Shown here: one piece after another, positions 48,036 to 60,700 of the stretch
Layout: every line of letters begins with the position of its first letter
How positions within the stretch are numbered: the stretch's first letter is position 1
Source: Daucus carota subsp. sativus
Lineage: Eukaryota; Streptophyta; Magnoliopsida; Apiales; Apiaceae
Length of the DNA: 64,000 nt
Direction of reading: 5' to 3'
NCBI RefSeq assembly: GCF_001625215.2
Contig: NC_030387.2
Coordinates: forward strand, 2,446,501-2,510,500
The notes under the pieces: model-generated
What the model saw: only the letters and a program-made list of their open reading frames with translations
Database searches by the model: none
What the model was told of the DNA's origin: nothing
Position numbers and translations under genes: made by a program

Positions 48036-48287
48036 AGTCATTAATTTCATTTTGTATTAATAATCTACATGAATTGATATAAATAGTCATGAAAATAAAA
48101 GAAAAGAAATTTGATTCCTGAAACCCATGATTCATACCCACCTCCCCTTGTGGGTATGAAAATCTCATACCTTGTGGGTTTGAGGAATGAGTTTGATGAA
48201 AGAAATATTTCAACCAAACATTAGGTATGGGTTTGGAATGAACAAAACCCATACCTGATACCAACAAAGCCTGAATCAAACGACCCC
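47814..48287. mobile_element. Tourist-like (PIF/Harbinger) MITE with TAA target duplication
   Basis: Ends GGGGTCGTTTGGTTG and the inverse of TGAATCAAACGACCCC are inverted repeats. TAA lies on both sides (47811-47813 and 48288-48290), the 3-bp duplication typical of PIF/Harbinger elements. A (TA)n run of about 20 units sits at 47991-48031. Confidence 0.8.
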
Positions 48288-48306
48288 TAATCTTCCGCGA
48301 GCTTAA

Positions 48307-48607
48307 ACTCTGTTGTATTCACTTGGAGTGAATATAATGGAAGGGGAATAGAATGAATTTTGTACTCAAAAATAGTGTTGATCAATGAAAATGTATACAA
48401 TTTTCATTCCTACTATTTTAACTATAATTCTAACCCACATGTCTTAGAAGGAATGCTCATTCCATTTCCACATCATGTTTTTTTACGATTTTTCTCACAA
48501 AAAATTTGAATACATTCATATTTTGTCATTATTATCTCATACTTTCTTCCTTCTTCTTTAAACATTTCATTCTCCTCCCATTCCATTCAATCCAAGTGAA
48601 CACAGCC
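48307..48607. mobile_element. Second Tourist-like MITE
   Basis: Left ACTCTGTTGTATTCACTTGG and right inverse GGCTGTGTTCACTTGGATTG are inverted repeats flanked by TAA (48304-48306 and 48608-48610). It lies 19 bp from the previous MITE. Confidence 0.65.
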
Positions 48608-51600
48608 TAATATCATGTTAAGTGACCAATACTCCTAAAGCCGAAGGTATCAAGACGAATGCGTGCCAGGATTACGTTGTATTATAACCTGCTCGAGGAA
48701 GTAACATATAATCATATATCATTAGTTCATGGGCCAGATCATTTGGTTAGATTGTCAGATTGGGCCTTTTGAGCCTGATGAATGGCCCAATCATATCTAC
48801 CACCGGCTTATCTCGTGGTAAGTGAATGTCTCAAGAATGATTTTTAAGAAAATACATCAACAAATTGCAATTCCTCAGGAAAAAAGTGTATTAACACCCT
48901 ATTATTTGTCTTTCCGATTTCAACTACTTATTATATAGACGATTATTTTTGAATAATAAATATTCTCAAAATAAAAACACCGGAATCAAAAATAATGAAC
49001 TATATACAAATACATTTACGTTACGCAAAATATTCCATTTTTCGAATTTTCAGATGCTCATTTCAAATTTAACAAATTCATAATGTCATTCTCTTAACAG
49101 TCATGCACGAAGAAGCCCTACTCCAATTTAAATTCAATGCGCATCTTTCGGATCACGTTAATATATACCATACGACGTTGCTTGCTTGTTTAATTATTTT
49201 GTATAAAATAAAAAATATCTTAGCACAATAATTATTTAAGATGAAGATATTTCTAAGCAGTCAAAAGTGGAACATTATGGCCCCCTACGTCGGTCCTAGA
49301 ATACATTTTACTCTTTAACGTTTACAACTAAGAGTAGCTGATTAGGCGTCACTGAATATGTAATTAGGCAATATTTAATCCCATAAAGTACTACCAATTA
49401 AGGTTTTGGCTGTATTAATCTGCACTAAAAAAGTCTAATGATCACGACTCGTGTTATATATTAGGGACCTAATCTTGCTCTTTTTCCTCCTAATTACGTA
49501 CTGTGAATACTTTTTGTAATTTAAAACTAGAGCCGCTTTCAGCATTAAGCAACATTTTATTTATTATATAAAACTGCACAAATTTTTCATGCTCGCCGTC
49601 CGTCCAATATAATGTCTTTGCTTCTCCTTACTAACAATATCTTGGTAGCTTGGGTATGGTCTTGTAGATAGATCACTTGATAAATAAGACAATACTGTAC
49701 AGCTTGGTACCACTGTCTCTTGTGTGCCTGTTTGCATAGGTTTAATGCTAGGGTTTTAACTTTTAAGTCATTTTTAATGTTAAAATGAAATTTTTTGTTT
49801 ATGTAATAAAGAAGTAGGTTTAAAGTCACAATTAAGTCAAACTTAAAGATAGAAATTAGTTTTTCAACTTTTTATCATGACTTAATTGTTTTTAAAAAAA
49901 AATTCCCGATAAAAATTAACCATAAATCATAATTACCCATAAATCACTTTTATTTTTATTATTATATTTTGAATAATTCATAAATTACTTTTTTTTTTGA
50001 CAGAAAATTCACTTGCCCGTAACGAGATACACCAATACTCCGAGGAGTCTCCTTCATTCAAAAAGCTTATTATCTAACCGAAAGACATGAAAATGTCTCC
50101 GGAAGTTTAGACAATAAAACTCATGATCGAAAAGAAAACGTCTTAACTTGTAAGATCACGCTACCTGAAACAAATACAATTCATTAATAATAAGAAAACT
50201 AATAATAATAAATATTATTATTATTAAAATCGATATAGTTTCTCAAAGGAAGATAAATTCAAAAAATATCAAAAAAAGAAGATAAATATAAAAGAAAAAA
50301 GAAAAAAAAAATATTTAACCAAAGGAAGACCCTTTGGCTAGATATATAGTAAGTTAAATAATTACTAAAAATATAATTAATAATATAAAATTAAAATATA
50401 AATGTTGAAATATAAAACATCTTCAAAATAATATCTAAAATTTTAAGAAACAAATTAAAAATAATAAACAAGTCAACAAAGAGGCACCAAATACTCGGCC
50501 AAAATATACGCCATCAATCATGGCCACCCTTAAATGGTACAAATAAATTTAGAAGCATTCATTTGCAAGATTCAAAATTCAAATTCAAAACTATAAGAAA
50601 ATTCTTTTAATCTTACAAAATATAATTGATAATTTAATGTTTTCACTAAAGAACATTAAACCTCATTTAACGCTAATTAAATACTATTACTAAATACAAT
50701 TGAATTCCAATTTAGGAAACTAACAAAAACTTAATGTCAATCAATTAATAAACAAAGAAATACAAGTGCATTCAAAATCTGCAACCAAACTAATTTATAT
50801 TTTTGATATGAACACAAAACTTATACTAAAGAAGATGCAAGGAATTAGGCCGGACTAAATCAGTAAAAGAAAATTGATTAAAGATAATTAGAGAAATTTT
50901 AAACATGAGTGATTATAGCTAAATTATAGGCATATATGTTAGCTCCTGATTAAAACTTTTAAGCAAATAAATTAAGATACACAAATCATGATTATATCAC
51001 TATGACAAAATGAAATTTCTAAAGATTAAAATTGCCCAACACAAAAAATAATATATGATCATGACAGAAATATATTGACAATAAAAACATAAGAGAAATC
51101 AGATAAAAGATGTTTACATGAAAATCTAAAAGTACAAATTAAATTAGTACAAAAAAAATATTCGAAAATATATACCTTTGCCATGGGATTAATTCACATG
51201 GTACTTACCCAACTTGGCAAAACCACACAAACACATTCATTTCTTTAACTAACATTTAAAAGGTCTATTGATAATATATTTATAAATACCCAAACTTAGA
51301 ACTTTTTTACAAAATTACTGTGATTTTTAATGAAATGATTACAAAAATATTATCTTCAATATAAAAATTGTTCAAAACCATTTTTCTGAACGTTTTTGCA
51401 AAAATTACGTGGTTGCAAGTACAATCACATCTACAACTGCTATCAACAACAAATGTAACTTTGAAAAAATTATATTTATTTATATAATAATTTGCAAGCG
51501 GTTGTAAATAGCAAAAATGAGCGTTATTGTAGAGCCAATAATAATATCACAAAAGACATAATAAAATCAACCAAAAGCAAAGCAGAAAATCGTTTATGAA

Positions 51601-51739
51601 ATTCATATGTATTCAACTCGGATTTTAAAAAGTTATTAAAACCTTGGGAATACAAATTTCAAAAAGAATTATTAAAATCTTAAATTATTTAATTAGGATT
51701 ATAAATTATGGTACGAAACTCAGTGGTATTCAATTATGA

Positions 51740-52060
51740 TTTTAAATTATATTTGAAAATATGATGATATTTAATTGAGATTATATAAAGTTCATTAAAA
51801 TATGATGATATACAAACACTCGGTGAGTTTTTTTAGACTTCGTCAAATGAGATGGATTTCATGGAATTGTTTAGTGTATTTTATGCTTTTTTTTTTTGAA
51901 ATCCCATCATAATTAATGGAATTTTGAAGTATTATGTACAAATTTTAAAAACACTATAATCAATTTTGCAACATTTTATGCAAAATTCACGTAAAATTAA
52001 AATTACATGCAATTTGTTAAAATTTATAAATCATATATAATCAATAAAAACACATCCAAA
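51740..52060. repeat. Dispersed repeat, copy 1 (second copy at 56911-57180)
   Basis: Shares with 56911-57180, in the same orientation, the order TTCATTAAAAT(A/T)TGATG, GATGGATTT, GAAAT(C/T)CCA(T/C)CA, GGAATTTTGAAGTATT-like words. The two copies flank the 5-phosphatase gene. Probably an old hAT- or MITE-type repeat. Confidence 0.45.
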
Positions 52061-52689
52061 AGTTTCTTTCTTTTATAATCGCCAATTGCGCGGCTCACTT
52101 AGACTTGGATGGTCAATATCATTTTTTACATTATATTTTCTAAATTCCGATTAAATTTCAGCATATACACTTTTATATTTATCATGATTTAACTAATTTA
52201 AATTTAACAACTTGAGCCATCATAAAATATAAAAGAGTAATTTATGATTATATTTATACCACTATAAAAAGTGTCCAACAATCCAAACCATCATAACAAC
52301 TTGTTCATTGTACTTGGTCTTGCGCGAAATAATATGTGTTGCATCCACGCCTAATTAAACATTTTATTAATACAGCTGAGTGTACAGCTAATATCCCAAA
52401 AGTGACATAAAAAGCAAATCTTAATCACACAAATTTAATTATTATTTATAGTTCTATGTTGCTATATATGTTCTTTCTCCAATAGCACATCGACACAAAT
52501 GCACATATATGTGACGCTTTCGGTACCTGCGCACAGCTCATATTACAGTGGACACATGCAACTAGTTGCACCCTGTTAAAAAATTCGAATAGATATCGTT
52601 TTTCAAATTAAGCAACCCATAGCCTTGAATAGATCCTGTGAACACAGTAGATGAACTTGACGAATTTAATATTAGGATAATTCTCTCAT

Positions 52690-52742
52690 CCAATCAGCTT
52701 CTGTGCATTGAGAACAATGTTCTTTCTTTGCTTCTTTATAAA
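52690..52742 (+). promoter_or_regulatory. CCAAT and TATA boxes of the 5-phosphatase gene
   Basis: CCAATCAG at 52690 and TATAAACC at 52737 precede a leader that carries a 52-bp duplication and a probable intron (donor GTGAGT at 52991, acceptor ATATAG ending at 53086). The start codon follows at 53095. Confidence 0.45.
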
Positions 52743-52890
52743 CCATTATCATCTACATCACTCCTTCCAACTTGCAGAGGTCCCTCTCTTCGGCCTCTAC
52801 AATGCCATGATATATTTTTCTATATATACATTTCTTCAGCATTGTCTAGCAAATCCGAAAGAGATACATTAGGAGCGATCGGGTTTGACT

Positions 52891-52994
52891 CTGTTTCTTG
52901 TAGTGATACATGTTCATGTGAGCATCGCGAAACAAGAAGTGACTGTTTCTTGTAGTGATACATGTTTATTTGAGTAGCGCGAAACAAGAAGTGA
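52891..52994 (+). repeat. Tandem 52-bp duplication in the 5-phosphatase leader
   Basis: Two adjacent units start CTGTTTCTTGTAGTGATACA and end GCGAAACAAGAAGTGA, differing at about seven positions. Within each unit GTTTCTTGT at the start pairs with ACAAGAAGT at the end, so each can form a stem. The second unit runs into GTGAGT, a likely splice donor. Confidence 0.8.
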
Positions 52995-53094
52995 GTCTCT
53001 CTTATTCCGTTTTTCATTGAATCTCATATTAATTTGCAACCATGAATGTTGGAAATATTACTAATATGTTGTTTTGGTTTATATAGTTAAGGTC

Positions 53095-55668
53095 ATGTGG
53101 CCTAAATTGGTAGCTAGTAGAATCCTCAGGTTGAGTAGCCATAACTTTGTTGCAGATTTTCCAAGCATGAGCTTGGATTCTTCCCTAGAGCATCCTTACT
53201 TAGATCTAGAATCCACAGATCCTGAGACTAGTGTCTTCACTGAACATAAGGAGACACACAAGTAAGAATCATTAATCATCCTGGATAGCTAGCTCCTCCC
53301 TTAATTCACTCAGTATAGCCAATAGTGTTAGTTTTTCGAGTTTTTGTTTATTAATGCAGCAGAGTCATATCCTAGTTATACTTTTCTGATACAATCATTT
53401 ATTTTTCGTCTTCGAGAAGAATATTTGTTAGTACATGGAATGTGGGAGGTGTGGCACCAGCTCAAGATTTGGATATGGAGGATTTGCTGGATACATGCAA
53501 CAATCCATGCGACATATATGTTATCGGGTAATTATTTTAATTTAATATAAGTCTGAGAGTCTCTGCTGCTGTAACACAATTTGAGAGATCTAATGCCAGT
53601 TGGTTAATTTGCATGCATGTTGATTGATCTTTGTTAAGGTTTCAAGAAGTTGTTCCTCTGAGAACTGCGAACGTCCTAGGATTGGATAACAAAAAAGTAT
53701 GCAAGAAGTGGAATTCCCTAATTAGGAAGGCCCTCAACAAGAAAACATGCTGCAGCCAAGAGGCCAAACATGCTGCAGAGTTTCGGTGCCTTATGAGTAA
53801 GCAAATGGTTGGGATATTCATATCAGTTTGGATTCGAGGTGATCTTCATCCTTATGTTCGAAATCTTAACCTGTCATGTGTAGGCTGTGGCATCATGGGA
53901 TGTCTGGGAAATAAGGTTTTTACTTTGCATGCCTTCATGAAACATAATTGATTGTTCTTCCAATATCAGAATACTGAGGCTAATCACTTATCTTCTTGAC
54001 AATCTTGTTTTGCAGGGATCAGTTTCTGTAAGATTTCGGCTACATGAAACAAGCTTCTGCTTTGTTTGCAGCCATCTAGCTTCAGGGGGCAGAGTAGGAG
54101 ACGAAAAACTAAGGAACTCCAACGTGACTGATATTTTTTCAAGAACAAGCTTTCCTAGAGGTCCTACTCCCAAGATGCCTGGAAAAATCATAGACCATGC
54201 GTAAGTTACTATATCTTAGACACCGGCCAAAAAGAATTGTCCTTTCTAGAATTGTCTTTTAATTAATATCAGTTTGTAAGATATGCGGTTTCCAAATAGT
54301 AAACATTAGAATAAGACTTGAGTAAACATCAACAGGAGTTTATTTTAACTGGTCCCAAATTATTGCTTTGATAAGGCCTAATGATCATACAACATACTTT
54401 AATTACCTCTGGAGATTTAGAACATCTGATTGGTTAAGTTAATAGAGACAACAGGATTCATGCGTTGAGTTGTTGATGATTAGAACTGTACATACCAACC
54501 CAACTGAAAAGGATGCAATATTTTTGCCAGAGGTCTTACGTTTAAAAGTTGGAATTCCTATTAATTAATCTGATTAAGATGTTAACCCTTCTGTTTTAGT
54601 TCATGTCCTAGTGGGAGCAAAAGGCTAAGCACTCCTGAAATATCTTGATTAATGTAATTGATCAGTTTCTGATTGGTATTTGGTTAAATTTAAAATTGCA
54701 GGCGAGTGATATTGCTAGGAGACTTGAACTACAGGATATCACTGTCAGACATCGAGACAAGATCTTTAGTAGGTGAAAATGAATGGGATTTGTTGATGGT
54801 GAATGATCAGGTAGCTAACCAATAATTAAGATAAAAAAAATCATGATCACAACTGAAGTGATATTAATTTTATATGCTAAATGCTGGATCATCATTCTGA
54901 TGAACTTGGTGTCTGGAATTTCAATTGAAAAACTAAGCTAAAGAAAGAACTCATGGATGATCAAGCACTTGAAGGATGGCATGAGGGAGCAATCAACTTC
55001 GCTCCAACTTACAAATATTATCCTGATTCTGAATCATATTATGGCACTGATCCTGGAAAAAAAGGCGAAAAGAAACGTGCTCCTGCTTGGTATAAGGAAC
55101 ATCATATAAGAACATTATATACTTTGAAATGCATTGATTAAGGGTCATGGTACCTCCAAGGACGTTTTAACTGGTATCAGATTTTTGGGCAGTTGGATAA
55201 ATATCTGGTGGCCAGGATTATATTATCTTTTTAAACATGTCCAGCACTTTTTAATTGTTGGACGGGACTTGTCCCGCGCTCCCCATCCAGCGATTGATAA
55301 ATGCTGAACGTATTAAAATTTTGTTATAATTCTAGCCGCTGGATATTCATCCAACAGTCCAGAAATCTGATCCTGGCAATCAACTGCCGGGGACCAGGAC
55401 CCTTGATTAAATACGAGTTACTAAATCTTTTCTGTTTTTCAGGTGCGATCGGATACTCTGGTATGGTGAAGGACTAAAGCAGCATTTATATACCAGAAGT
55501 GAGTCGAAACTGTCTGATCACAGGCCTGTCAAAGCTATTTTCAGCTGTGAAGTTAGTGTAGTGCAAACCGTAGGAGGATACAGAAGTTTCTTCTTATCCG
55601 AGAGGTTTGAGAATAAGATTGCAAGCAGCAGATCATTAGAAAAATCGAACACTAGACAATCAATATAA
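53095..55668 (+). CDS. IP5P9: Type I inositol polyphosphate 5-phosphatase, 5PTase9-like
   Basis: Removes the 5-phosphate from inositol phosphates or phosphoinositides. Seven exons (53095-53261, 53417-53527, 53639-53915, 54016-54200, 54702-54810, 54938-55089, 55443-55668) join in frame to 408 residues, the compact form without WD repeats. It starts MWPKLVASRI, the usual plant 5PTase start. Motifs in order: RIFVSTWNVGG (about 57-67), FQEVVPL (94-100), SKQMVGIFISVWIRGDLHPY, CVGCGIMGCLGNKGSVSVRF, VCSHLASGG, the catalytic GDLNYRI (253-259), APTYKYYP, RAPAWCDRI (about 330-338) and SDHRPVKA (358-365). All residues expected for magnesium binding and catalysis are present. It resembles Arabidopsis 5PTase9 (At2g01900) most closely as far as I can judge by eye. 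The exon 2 acceptor is a GAGAAG tandem site, so an arginine may be optional. Confidence 0.94.
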
Positions 55669-57769
55669 ACTCAAATGCATTTTCTTGAGAATTTCTTCAA
55701 GTTATTTTCCGTGAATCAAAACGGAGCCTTACTGTCCATATTATGTAATGAAGGAACCATAATTCCAAGCATTTCGTTGTCAAGTGTTTAAAGCATTTAA
55801 GCATTATTGTTTTTCACACAACGTTCTAGCAATCAATAATAGTGAAGTGTGTGTAACATGATACTTATCCATTCGTGCCCAACTTAATATCATCCCAAAT
55901 TTAATGATTGATTTATTGATTTATGGTTTCGAGTTGATTTCAGGATGCAAGACAATTTTAACCGAAGTTGATCATCATCGATAAAAATCAAATAAAATTT
56001 TACTAATTAATTTATAATAATATATTAAAGAAAACAAAGAATGATCTATTTAGAGAACCCTCAGATTCTTAGCATACAATCATACTCGATATTCTGGTCT
56101 GCATATCGTCATTGTACATATATATTGCCTCCGACTAACTAATTAACTAGAACAGACTTATTATGAAAATGAGTTAAATGACATTTTGGTCAATTGACTC
56201 AAATTGACCGAAAACTTGCAATTGGGTTGTCCAACTCAAAAAACTTTGAGTCATATCATTATATTTTTAAAATTTTTTATTCAAGTCACTAACTGTTACA
56301 TTCCGTTAAAAATTCGACGAAAAGTTGATTAAACTTGGTGACTTAGCTTGAATAATTACTTGAAATGACACTTTTATTATTCAAGTGGCTCGAAACTTGC
56401 AACTTGATTATCAAGCTGATGAAATTTTCATCCAGATCACTGACCATTACATCCATTAAAAAATGAAAAGAAACGAGACGAAGAGCTCTCCTACAACAAC
56501 GTCAAGTTCTCTCCTATGACACATATTTACAACAAAATACATATATTATCATCAATGATTTCACTTACAAAAACTTCATCATTATTAATATATTGTTTTT
56601 TCCTATATCTTTTGGTCATCGTGGAAAAAATTCATCAAAAATTTAATGAGTTTTTTCAAAATGGTCTTAAGATATATAAAATGACAAGAGCTAAACAAAG
56701 ATTAAGTTTTTGTGGGTGAAAATATTGATTTTATGCGTGTATATTTGCTTCATTTGTTAATAGATTTCAAGATTTTTAAGAGAGAAAAAAGGTGTCGCGG
56801 GAGAGTTCTTCATTCATTTTTTTTTTCAATTTTCAAAGAATATAATGATTAGTGACTTAAATAAAAATTTCTTGAGTTTGATGAACCAATTGCAAATCAT
56901 GTTTTAAAATCCAATAATATTCAATTGAGATTATTAAAAATTCATTAAAATTTGATGGTATTCAAATGTTGATGGGTTTTTTTGGGATTTCATAAATTGA
57001 TGGATTTTGTGGGATTTCTCAGTATATTTTAAGTTTTTTGAAATTCCACCAAAATCCATGAAATTTTGAAGTATTGTGCCTCAATTCTAAAGAATCTATA
57101 TTGACTCCACGGCATGAATTCTTACAAAATTAAAATCACACATAATCTATTAAAATTCATAAATCAAAATAATTCATTAACATCTCAATCGTATACACGC
57201 CTGGTTATTGAATCTAGATTTTACTTTACGAACCAAGTAAGTTCCGATCAAATTACCTATAAACTCAGCTTCATTTGTTTAACCTGACGAATAAAAATCT
57301 TATCTCAAGACTCAAATTCAACAATTTATCAATCATAATAAATAGTTTTCCAAATTCTGACGTTTCACTTTCATACCATTCGCGCCCTCCCTTTTGACGA
57401 TAAACCGAATCCAAAAAGAAAAGAAGAAAAAAACTTTAAACATGATAATATTTCTTTACCAATTTACCCCCACAATGATACAAGATTCCCTAGTCCCTTG
57501 GAATATCCTTTTATTCCAACTCATAATCATCCAACTCTGCAAACTTACGAGATGCATAACAGAACACATTGCAAACAACTTCATTTACATGGCTTCAACC
57601 TAAACACATCATTTCTGTCTTGTCTTGTACGGCCCATAAATTCGATTAACCAGCAACCTCCCATGATCACTTTGCCTTTAAATACAAACCAAACTCGAAC
57701 CATAAGCACATACACAGACAACTAAGCAAACATTACTTCTCCAAAACCTCAAACCTTAATTCTTACACC
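55669..57769. other. Intergenic region; 3' flank of 5PTase9 and promoter of the acid phosphatase
   Basis: Contains the dispersed repeat copy at 56911-57180 and AT-rich unique DNA. A TATA-like TTTAAATAC lies about 90 bp before the acid phosphatase start (near 57676). No gene seen. Confidence 0.45.
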
Positions 57770-60700
57770 ATGGCTCTAAATCACAAGGCTCAGTATATTG
57801 TTACACTAGTGATGGTTATCATAGGACTGTGTTTGGTCAAAGGTGAGCTGCAAACATTGACGCATCATCCTGCTGCGCAAGCCCAGGGTTCTGCAGGTGG
57901 GTTGCTCAGTTTTGTGGTGGTCGGAGACTGGGGAAGAAAAGGAATGTACAACCAATCTCAAGTTGCTCTTCAGGTACCTATATTTTTATCTAGAGAAGGA
58001 ATTAGGGAAATGCTGAAATATCTCGTAAAAATAAAAGTTGATACTTTTTTAACGACGGGCTTAAAATATTGAGGACGCATTTTTTTTAAATTAATTAATT
58101 ATCATGATGTTTTTATATCTTGATACATGTTTATATTTAACAAAAACATAAATCTGATGAATAAATTAAATGTCTGAGACGTAGAAGGCAAGGATAAGTG
58201 GTTAGTAGTCTACGCTTAGGTTTGTGCTAAGCAGTACCAAGTACAAATCGTAGAAGTCTTGCCATAGTCTTGCATGACAATTGAATAATTGATGGTAATA
58301 CTAATACATAATTTATCTTATTTTAAGGCTGTATTATTTTATTGTGTATATATTAAGTACACATCACCACAACCTATATTTTTAATATAAAATTAGTTCC
58401 ACTATGTTCTTAAAATAATATAACAATTATACTATATAAATAGTGTTTAATATTAAATATTTACTAAATTTTGAATTATAAATTTTATACAATTATTTGA
58501 AAATTCGAAAATAAAGTTAAGAATAGATTTATTTCATTTATGTTCAGCTTATATTCTATTCTATATTAATACAGCTATTATTTCTAAATAAGAATTATAC
58601 GAAAAAAAGATATTAAATAATATATGTATTAAATGAGTTGGAACAAATTTTATGTTCTTGTTTGGTGCGCTGTAGTTTAATACACTAATCTAAATATTTC
58701 CGGAACTTATGATAAGAATATTTGGTCATATGCTATTAAAATAAACAAAATAATCTAAATGTAGTGAAATTTCAAATTCATGCAACACGTTTGAACCCAA
58801 GTTCAAATTAGTTGACATGTACTACTCTATATAGGTAGATGTCATATAAATAAATGTAAAGGAATGAAAGAGTATAATTCCATTTAGATTCCATATCCAG
58901 TGTGAGACAAGTTCTATATTTCCATGTTATTGTACAAATTTTGATATTTTTAATTGTTAGCTAAGATGGTGATTGTAAAAATCAAAAACTGAAATAAATT
59001 GATGGAGGTGCTGACAGAGAATTAATAGAATGATTAGAAATTAATCAGATTTAAAATTAAATATTTTATAATATTTATAATAATAATTGATATATTAACT
59101 TAGTTTATATTATACCATTTAAGAAAATTTATAGTAATTATTAATAGAATTTTAAAATAAAATCACAGTTGCACTTGATTAATCAGATATTACTAGACCG
59201 AATGGGGGACTTTAGAATCATAATTACAGTTTCTAATTATATAAAATTTCATCAAATATGTTAAAATATAAATTCATAAAAATGATGCATCGAAGAAAAA
59301 AGGTTAACCAATAAAAGATTCGAATATAAAACAGAATAATTCTAGAAATGCCATAATGCGAGGTAGGGAAACTATGTAAATTTGTAGAGGTGGGGCCGTG
59401 GGGGCCACAAAAGCAGCGACGAGAGTATAATCCCATGAATATGCTATATTCTCCACACTGCAGCTCAACAACATGGCTTCATCATGGAACCTAATTGTCT
59501 CAACTCTTAACACTCGCTAAATTTTACTACCTATGTGCTCAGGTTTTAAGCAGTGGACCCCTTGTTACTGTAACAAGAACAAGGAGAGAGATTAAAATCT
59601 AGTAACAAGAACAAAATCTTGATGGTACATGACGAATTATGAAAGCTTGCGGCTACTTGAATTTCATGCATGGTGGAGTTCTGTATATAATTGAATCCTT
59701 TCACATGTCTTTACCGATTAAGGCTGATTTCATGTTTTACGAGAGCTTTGAATCCTAACATTTAACTTGGGATCAACCATCAACTCTTTTTTACATGTTT
59801 TTACCGATTAAAGCCTATTTAATTTTTTAGGACAATCACGAGTCCTAACATTCGACTCATCTGGATCTAATTTATCCTTTCACGTACCTTTATCAATTAA
59901 ATCCAATTTCATTTTTCATGAGAGTCCCGAGTCCTAACATTCGATTCGGGACCAACCACCTTCTGAATCCGGACTTTACAACCGATCAACTCTATTACTC
60001 TTGCATCAAGAGTTTTCCATAAACTTTATTTCATGACTTTGGGTGCTTTTAAATTTTCACCACCTTTTTCTGTTGAAAAAGTAATGAGCATCACATTTCA
60101 CATGCTGCTACTTTTACAGTACTTGGTAGTAAATTTCAGTAGTTTCATTCTGCTTACACCAAAAATAATCAAATATTCATGTCTGATATATATCCATTTA
60201 TCCGATGATCACAGATGGGAAGAATCGGAGAAAACCTGGATATAGATTTCGTCATTTCAACTGGAGATAACTTTTACGATAAAGGATTGATTGATGAACA
60301 TGACCCTGCTTTTGAAGAGTCATTTACCAATATCTATACTGCCTCAGGCTTGCAAAAGCCCTGGTACACTGGTAATTTACGCCAGATTAAATCTCCGTTT
60401 AGTATGATAATTTACGCGAAAAATGGTAGTTATTGAGATACTTTGCGGACTGCAGTTTTAGGAAACCATGATTACAGAGGAAATGCTTTGGCACAATTGA
60501 GTCCTTTACTTAGACAAAAGGATAGCAGATGGATTTGCTTAAAATCATTTATTCTCGATGCAGGTAAATTTCAAATTTCTGATTTCTCTTAGTATTTTAC
60601 GAACAACTGAAACAAATAGAATGATCAATGCTCTTTGTGTTACAGATATTGCAGAACTATTCTTCATCGATACAACTCCTTTCCAGGACAAATATTTTAC

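Larger units (their letters stand above)
47068..52689. other. Geneless MITE-rich region
   Basis: Contains Tourist-like elements at 47814-48287 and 48307-48607, flanked by a degenerate direct repeat (47637-47706 and 48612-48683). It also holds a pyrimidine/A-rich tract near 50280, and a copy of a dispersed repeat at 51740-52060. Bases 49988-50190 resemble a degenerate retroposon but I could not classify it. No coding region found. Confidence 0.5.

Noticed and set aside
52075-52110. Second possible Helitron end (CGCCAATTGCGCGGCTCACTTAG)
   Set aside because: The hairpin is weak and the terminus reads CTTAG rather than CTAG or CTRR.
58140-58270. Possible RNA gene in PAP intron 1 (inverted TCTACG/CGTAGA words)
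   Set aside because: Pairing is short and no tRNA or snoRNA boxes are visible.
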